From assembly GCA_031418215.1 (NCBI GenBank), contig JANOXC010000035.1, positions 1-10,374 of the forward strand: a DNA stretch of 10,374 nt, read 5' to 3'. The stretch comes from JANOXC01 sp031418215. GTDB taxonomy: Bacteria > Bacteroidota > Bacteroidia > AKYH767-A > OLB10. A program made the translations under genes and the position numbers. Numbering within the stretch: position 1 is the first letter of the stretch; each line of letters opens with the position of its first letter. Below, one piece after another: positions 6,710-10,374 of this stretch. A model generated the notes under the pieces. That model made no database searches. It saw only the letters and a list, made by a program, of their open reading frames with translations, and had not been told where the DNA came from.

Positions 6710-6736
6710 TTGTGCTAATTAATTCATGTACCTTCG
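6710..6736 (+). promoter_or_regulatory. Possible promoter for DUF4270-glmS
   Basis: TACCTTCG at 6729-6736 fits TAnnTTTG with one change, and TTG at 6710-6712 precedes it by 16 bases, a short spacer. It is followed at once by CCC and the ATG at 6741, so a transcript from here would be nearly leaderless. The TTG lies in the right arm of a small hairpin (CACAAC 6697-6702, GTTGTG 6709-6714). Confidence 0.35.
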
Positions 6737-6740
6737 TCCC

Positions 6741-8000
6741 ATGATTCGCTACCTGCTTTCAGGCCTCCTGCTTTGCTTAATATTCTCCTGTGAAGATCCG
6801 GAACTGGTAGGTTCAGCTGTTTTACCAAGTGGTGATCAGCCCGGTGTTTTTTTTACGGATACCACTACAATCAAGGGCCAAACGGTTAAAGAAGATTCTC
6901 TAGTGGGCAGCAACAATACCGCACCGCTATTCCTTGGAAGTATGAATGATGCAGAAATAGGCGTATCTGCAGCTTCTTTCTATGTACAGTTGCGGTTAGG
7001 AAGCCTATTAAACAACGGTTTTAATGGAGTAACTAAACCTGACTCCGTTGTTCTTAGCCTTGGATATAAATCAATCTATGGTGATTCTGCAGCAATGCAT
7101 CATATCTCTGTTTACGAAATGGATGAAAGTATGAGTGTGAGCAGTATTTATTATACAACACACGATTTTGCATTAAAGTCGCCCGGTATTGGAAGCGTTT
7201 CTCTGGTTCCTAACCTGGTTGACAGCATACAAGTTGGTACAACAAAAAAGCCTGCTCAGCTGCGCTTCCGTTTGAGTGATGATGTTGGAACCAGCATTAT
7301 GCAACAATATATTACTGACTCTACAACCTATAGTTCCAATTCAAAATTTCTGGAATTTTTTAAGGGAATCTATTTAACTGACATTGCTGATGGAAACGGA
7401 AGCATACTTACACTCGACCCAAATTCATCTTTAAATGCATTGACAATTTATTACAAGAAAGCACCCACAGATCCTTTCTCTTCTGTATACAATTTCCTAA
7501 TCAACGAAAACTCGGCGCGCAACAATCGTTACAAGCATCAGTATAATCCTACCGTGTTTGATTCTGTGAACCCAACAACGTTTTATGTTCAATCGATGGC
7601 AGGGTTAAAAACAAAGTTGCAGTTTCCCAATCTGATGAACTTGACCGCCAATCATCCTGTTTCGATTAATAATGCAACTATTGTTGTCAAAATAAAACCG
7701 GGATCCACTACTCCGCTCACCAATCATTTATCCCTCATCGTTAGAGCAGCCGATTCATTGGGAAGAAATACGCTGATAATTGATGAGTTTGAATCAAACA
7801 ATGTAATTAACGGCTTGTTTACAAATGATATATGTACTTTGAACATTTCACGTTATTTGCAAAGTGTGGTGAATGGTGACCTTAAAAATTATGGCATCTA
7901 TTTAGTTGCATCCGGCAGCCTTTCAAATGCACGTCGAACCTTTCTGGAAGGACCGGTGGAAGTCAAGCTCAATTTAACTTATACGCATCCCAATAACTGA
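6741..8000 (+). CDS. DUF4270 family lipoprotein
   Basis: This is a predicted outer-membrane-associated lipoprotein of 419 residues. MIRYLL, a leucine-rich core and LIFSC place the lipidated cysteine at residue 17. The mature N-terminus CEDPELVGSAVLP, followed by FFTDTTTIKGQTVKEDSL and a segment PLFLGSMNDAEIGVSAASFYVQLRL, is the pattern I associate with DUF4270, a family confined to Bacteroidota with no established function. The rest is rich in beta-strand-like sequence with Ser, Thr and Asn, and no enzyme motif is seen. An ATG at 6726 would add five residues (MYLRP), but it lies upstream of and partly within the possible -7 element, so 6741 was chosen; either gives a plausible signal peptide. 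Only 5 bases separate its stop from glmS, so the two are very likely one operon, tying this protein by context to envelope or amino-sugar metabolism. Confidence 0.85.
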   Translation: MIRYLLSGLLLCLIFSCEDPELVGSAVLPSGDQPGVFFTDTTTIKGQTVKEDSLVGSNNTAPLFLGSMNDAEIGVSAASFYVQLRLGSLLNNGFNGVTKPDSVVLSLGYKSIYGDSAAMHHISVYEMDESMSVSSIYYTTHDFALKSPGIGSVSLVPNLVDSIQVGTTKKPAQLRFRLSDDVGTSIMQQYITDSTTYSSNSKFLEFFKGIYLTDIADGNGSILTLDPNSSLNALTIYYKKAPTDPFSSVYNFLINENSARNNRYKHQYNPTVFDSVNPTTFYVQSMAGLKTKLQFPNLMNLTANHPVSINNATIVVKIKPGSTTPLTNHLSLIVRAADSLGRNTLIIDEFESNNVINGLFTNDICTLNISRYLQSVVNGDLKNYGIYLVASGSLSNARRTFLEGPVEVKLNLTYTHPNN

Positions 8001-8005
8001 TCAAC

Positions 8006-9841
8006 ATGTGTGGAATAGTAGCTTATATCGGAAAAAGAGAAGCATACCCAATCATCATTAAAGGGTTGCAACGTTTAGAGTACCGTGGTTACGACAGTGC
8101 CGGTGTGGCATTGCTGAATGGCACTTTAAATATTTACAAAAAGGCTGGTAAGGTTAGCGAGCTTGCCGAATTTGTAAAGGGGAAAAACCTGGCCGGCCAT
8201 GTAGGCATGGGTCATACCCGATGGGCAACACATGGTGAGCCCAATGACAGAAATGCACATCCTCATTTCTCCCAAAATGAAGAGTTCGCCATCATCCACA
8301 ATGGAATCATTGAAAATTATGCTTCCATCAAGGCGGAACTTATTAAACAAGGACACACTTTTAAAAGCGATACCGACACAGAGGTGTTGATTCATCTTAT
8401 TGAAGAAATATATAAAAGAGGACATGTTGAGCTGGAAGAAGCTGTGCGTTTGGCGCTGGGTGAAGTTGTTGGCGCATATGCCATTGTCATCCTTTCAAAA
8501 AACGAACCCAATAAATTAATTGCTGCAAGAAAAGGCAGCCCTATTGTTGTAGGTATTGGCAAGGATGAGTTTTTTGTAGCTTCCGATGCCACTCCTATAG
8601 TAGAATATACGAAGAATGTCGCTTACCTGAATGATGGGGAAGTGGCCGTAATAAACGACGGACAGTTAACAGTAAAGACCATTGAGAACCAGGTTAAGAT
8701 TCCTTACATACAGGAACTGGAATTAAAGTTGGAGATGTTGGAGAAAGGTGGCTATGAACACTTCATGCTAAAAGAGATTTATGAGCAGCCTCGTTCTATT
8801 GCCGACAGTATGCGCGGACGATTTGATGCCCGTAACGGGTCTATTAAGTTGGGCGGTTTGCGTGAGTTTGAAAAGAAACTAATCAATGCCAAAAGGATAA
8901 TGATTGCTGCTTGTGGCACTTCCTGGCATGCCGGATTGGTTGCAGAATACCTGATAGAAGATTTGGCACGCATCCCGGTGGAAGTAGAATATGCTTCTGA
9001 ATTCCGATATCGCAATCCCATTATTAATGATGATGATGTATTGATTGCCATCTCGCAATCAGGCGAAACTGCAGATACTTTAGCTGCTGTTGAACTTGCC
9101 AAATCAAAAGGGGCAACCATTTTTGGTGTTTGTAATGTGGTTGGATCTTCTATTCCTCGCGCTACGCATGCCGGATCCTATACACATGCCGGACCTGAAA
9201 TAGGTGTTGCTTCCACAAAAGCATTTACTGCACAGGTTACGGTGCTTACGTTAATGGCCTTGCAGATTGCACATAAGAGGGGAAGTATTACAGAGTCCCG
9301 CTTCCGTCAATTGCTTAATGAATTGGAAACAATTCCATCCAAGGTGGAGATTGCTTTACGCTCAAGCGAAAAAATCAAGGAAATTGCTTATAAATACAGA
9401 GACGTCAAAAACTTTTTATACCTCGGCCGCGGTTATGGTTTTCCGGTCGCTTTGGAAGGCGCTTTGAAACTGAAAGAAATTTCCTACATCCATGCAGAAG
9501 GTTACCCTGCTGCAGAAATGAAACACGGTCCTATTGCCTTAATTGATGAGGCTATGCCTGTGGTAGTTATTGCAACCAAGAATAGTTCCTATGAAAAGGT
9601 AGTAAGCAACATTCAGGAAGTGAAAGCCAGAAAAGGTAAGATCATTGCTATAGTAACGGAAGGCGATGTTGATGTGAAAGAGATGGCAGATTACGTTATC
9701 GAAATTCCTGAAACAGATGAAATTTTAGTGCCCCTGGTATCTGTTGTCCCTCTTCAACTACTGGCTTATCATATTGCAGTAATGCGTGGTTGCAATGTTG
9801 ACCAGCCAAGAAATCTTGCCAAGAGTGTTACTGTTGAATAG
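8006..9841 (+). CDS. glmS: Glutamine--fructose-6-phosphate aminotransferase (isomerizing)
   Basis: GlmS makes glucosamine 6-phosphate from fructose 6-phosphate and glutamine, the first committed step to UDP-GlcNAc for peptidoglycan and lipopolysaccharide. Its 611 residues are the full family length. The N-terminal glutaminase begins MCGIVAYIG; Cys2 becomes the catalytic N-terminal nucleophile once Met is removed. RLEYRGYDSAG (23-33), HTRWATHG (70-77), HNGIIENY (98-105) and SDTDTEV (121-127) complete that site. Two SIS sugar-phosphate domains follow: AACGTSWHAG (301-310) with ISQSGETADT (349-358), then LGRGYGFPVALEGALKLKEISYIHAE (473-498) with MKHGP (505-509). The C-terminal PRNLAKSVTVE carries the conserved lysine (Lys606), and Glu484, Lys488, Glu491 and His507 fit the E. 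coli active site with an offset of 3. The start lies 5 bases after the DUF4270 stop. There is no room for a glmS ribozyme, as expected outside Firmicutes. The stop is TAG; no strong terminator follows. Confidence 0.98.
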   Translation: MCGIVAYIGKREAYPIIIKGLQRLEYRGYDSAGVALLNGTLNIYKKAGKVSELAEFVKGKNLAGHVGMGHTRWATHGEPNDRNAHPHFSQNEEFAIIHNGIIENYASIKAELIKQGHTFKSDTDTEVLIHLIEEIYKRGHVELEEAVRLALGEVVGAYAIVILSKNEPNKLIAARKGSPIVVGIGKDEFFVASDATPIVEYTKNVAYLNDGEVAVINDGQLTVKTIENQVKIPYIQELELKLEMLEKGGYEHFMLKEIYEQPRSIADSMRGRFDARNGSIKLGGLREFEKKLINAKRIMIAACGTSWHAGLVAEYLIEDLARIPVEVEYASEFRYRNPIINDDDVLIAISQSGETADTLAAVELAKSKGATIFGVCNVVGSSIPRATHAGSYTHAGPEIGVASTKAFTAQVTVLTLMALQIAHKRGSITESRFRQLLNELETIPSKVEIALRSSEKIKEIAYKYRDVKNFLYLGRGYGFPVALEGALKLKEISYIHAEGYPAAEMKHGPIALIDEAMPVVVIATKNSSYEKVVSNIQEVKARKGKIIAIVTEGDVDVKEMADYVIEIPETDEILVPLVSVVPLQLLAYHIAVMRGCNVDQPRNLAKSVTVE

Positions 9842-10077
9842 ATCTACTTATATATAATAAGCTTTTCTTCTAAGTCAGTCGCTTTTTTTGAGACGGCATT
9901 CATTAGTATAATAATACTTCCTCCAAATTGAAGACTGGTATTTCTCGGTTATGAAGTTGTATTTGTATCCACAGTAGCCCTTATTTCACCCTGAAAACTT
10001 TTGTATTTGCCAAATTATAGTGCTTGTCCGGCTGAGGCCGCCTTTTCTTTGATATCGCAAACAAAGCACTATAACAT
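9842..10077 (+). other. Intergenic region between glmS and the final gene
   Basis: No gene is supported in these 236 bases on either strand. The first part is AT-rich with a run of seven T at 9883-9889, but no good stem precedes it, so glmS termination is unclear. A small GC-rich hairpin (CGGC 10029-10032, loop TGAG, GCCG 10037-10040) is followed by CCTTTTCTTT and could be a weak terminator or leader structure. The end of the region is covered by the inverted repeat listed separately. A short minus-strand frame beginning MNAVSKKATDLEEKL is only 19 codons long and is not called. Confidence 0.6.
10015..10074 (+). repeat. Inverted repeat flanking a possible promoter or leader of the 88-residue gene
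   Basis: TTATAGTGCTT (10015-10025) and AAGCACTATAA (10064-10074) are perfect 11-base inverted copies separated by 38 bases; two further pairs form if one A (10063) is bulged. The right arm ends 3 bases before the ATG at 10078. A weak promoter match (TTG 10024-10026, 17-base spacer, TTTCTTTG 10044-10051) and a small GC hairpin sit between the arms. It could act as an operator pair, as RNA structure near the start codon, or as the remains of a small inserted element; the sequence alone does not decide. Confidence 0.6.
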
Positions 10078-10344
10078 ATGATAAAAGAAGTACCTACCTC
10101 CGAAAAATTTAACATCCTCGATTTTGATGAAAAAGCATGGCATGTATGGCATAGTGCTACTTTCCTGATCGTTCGTCATAACAGTAAGTTTCGTGTTAAC
10201 TTATATCACCTCAATGGATATTACATCCAGCTTTGGTATAATGTAAAACAAAACCGTATTGAAAAAATCGCAGCTACGCCTTCATCAAAAGTAATGGATC
10301 CGTATCTAAAGAATATTCACTTAGAAGATGTTGATGCAATCTGA
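10078..10344 (+). CDS. Hypothetical protein, 88 residues, aromatic-rich
   Basis: I do not recognise this family. The product has 88 residues, no signal peptide, no membrane segment and no cysteine. It is rich in aromatic and histidine residues in its first two thirds (KAWHVWHSATFLIVRHN at 19-35, NLYHLNGYYIQLWYNV at 41-56), with alternating hydrophobic positions that suggest three or four beta strands, then a short charged tail ending DVDAI. It is probably a small cytoplasmic protein. ATG 10078 is the first start after an in-frame stop at 10072-10074. Codon use looks like that of the neighbours. It stands 236 bases from glmS behind its own inverted repeat, so it may be regulated separately. 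An A-run and GC-rich bases after the stop look like the left arm of a terminator cut off by the window end. Confidence 0.7.
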   Translation: MIKEVPTSEKFNILDFDEKAWHVWHSATFLIVRHNSKFRVNLYHLNGYYIQLWYNVKQNRIEKIAATPSSKVMDPYLKNIHLEDVDAI

Positions 10345-10353
10345 CACATTGAT

Positions 10354-10374
10354 AAATAAAAAAAACGGCCCTGA
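10354..10374 (+). terminator. Possible left arm of a terminator, cut by the window edge
   Basis: A run of A residues followed by CGGCCC, 10 bases or more after the stop of the last gene, has the form of the left half of an A-flanked terminator stem like the one at 257-290. The right arm would lie beyond the last base, so this cannot be confirmed here. Confidence 0.35.

Noticed and set aside
8001..8005. A glmS ribozyme or riboswitch upstream of glmS
   Set aside because: Only 5 bases separate glmS from the preceding gene and none of the ribozyme core could fit; the ribozyme is known mainly from Firmicutes.
8126..8425. Minus-strand open frames of about 100 codons opposite glmS, here and at 8779-9120
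   Set aside because: They are antisense to strongly conserved glmS coding sequence and have no family features of their own.
9881..9902. Possible insertion-sequence end (T-run followed by GAGACGGC)
   Set aside because: It faintly recalls terminal motifs of some Bacteroidota insertion sequences, but there is no matching inverted partner, target duplication or transposase remnant nearby.
1..10374. CRISPR arrays, tRNA or rRNA genes, phage genes, toxin-antitoxin pairs
   Set aside because: No regularly spaced repeats, cloverleaf-like segments or recognisable mobile or defence proteins were seen on either strand.

Overview
The window looks like a chromosomal segment from a member of the phylum Bacteroidota, probably a free-living Chitinophagales/Sphingobacteriales-type organism. 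The evidence is the gene families (S46 dipeptidyl-peptidase, DUF3127, DUF4270, the short GT5 'glycogen synthase' beside panC), several matches to the Bacteroidota sigma-A promoter (TTG, a spacer, then TAnnTTTG), weak or absent Shine-Dalgarno sequences, and a leftover type IX secretion C-terminal signal. Genus-level placement is not possible from the sequence alone.

Layout. Bases 1-231 hold the 3' end of a DUF3127 protein with an SSB-like acidic tip, closed by a strong terminator (257-290). Next is a secreted S46 peptidase (360-2522) with an intact catalytic triad and the arginine that marks the acidic-residue-specific DPP11 type. The 256-base gap after it carries a short relic of a type IX secretion sorting domain (2593-2664) and a symmetric hairpin (2722-2759). 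That hairpin probably terminates both the peptidase and the convergent small lipoprotein gene (2779-3189, minus). Still on the minus strand come rfaE2 (heptose-1-phosphate adenylyltransferase), a YbhN/LPG-synthase-type membrane protein overlapping it by 4 bases, and panC (pantothenate synthesis). Around 5674-5826 transcription diverges. The plus strand then carries a truncated glycogen-synthase-like protein, a DUF4270 lipoprotein and glmS (amino-sugar synthesis), closely spaced and probably co-transcribed at least in part. The window ends with an 88-residue protein of unknown function, preceded by a long inverted repeat.

How the genes fit together. Most are housekeeping or envelope genes. GlmS makes glucosamine-6-phosphate for peptidoglycan and lipopolysaccharide. 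RfaE2 makes an ADP-heptose precursor for surface glycans. The membrane protein translated with it belongs to a lipid/flippase-like family. PanC feeds coenzyme A synthesis. The peptidase and two lipoproteins act outside the cytoplasm.

I do not see a new defence, mobile or biosynthetic system here. The points most worth a second look are the GT5-like protein that has lost its substrate-binding motif and half its fold, the SSB-like tail on DUF3127, the orphan type IX secretion relic, the absence of panD between panC and the membrane-protein gene, and the inverted repeat before the final unknown gene.
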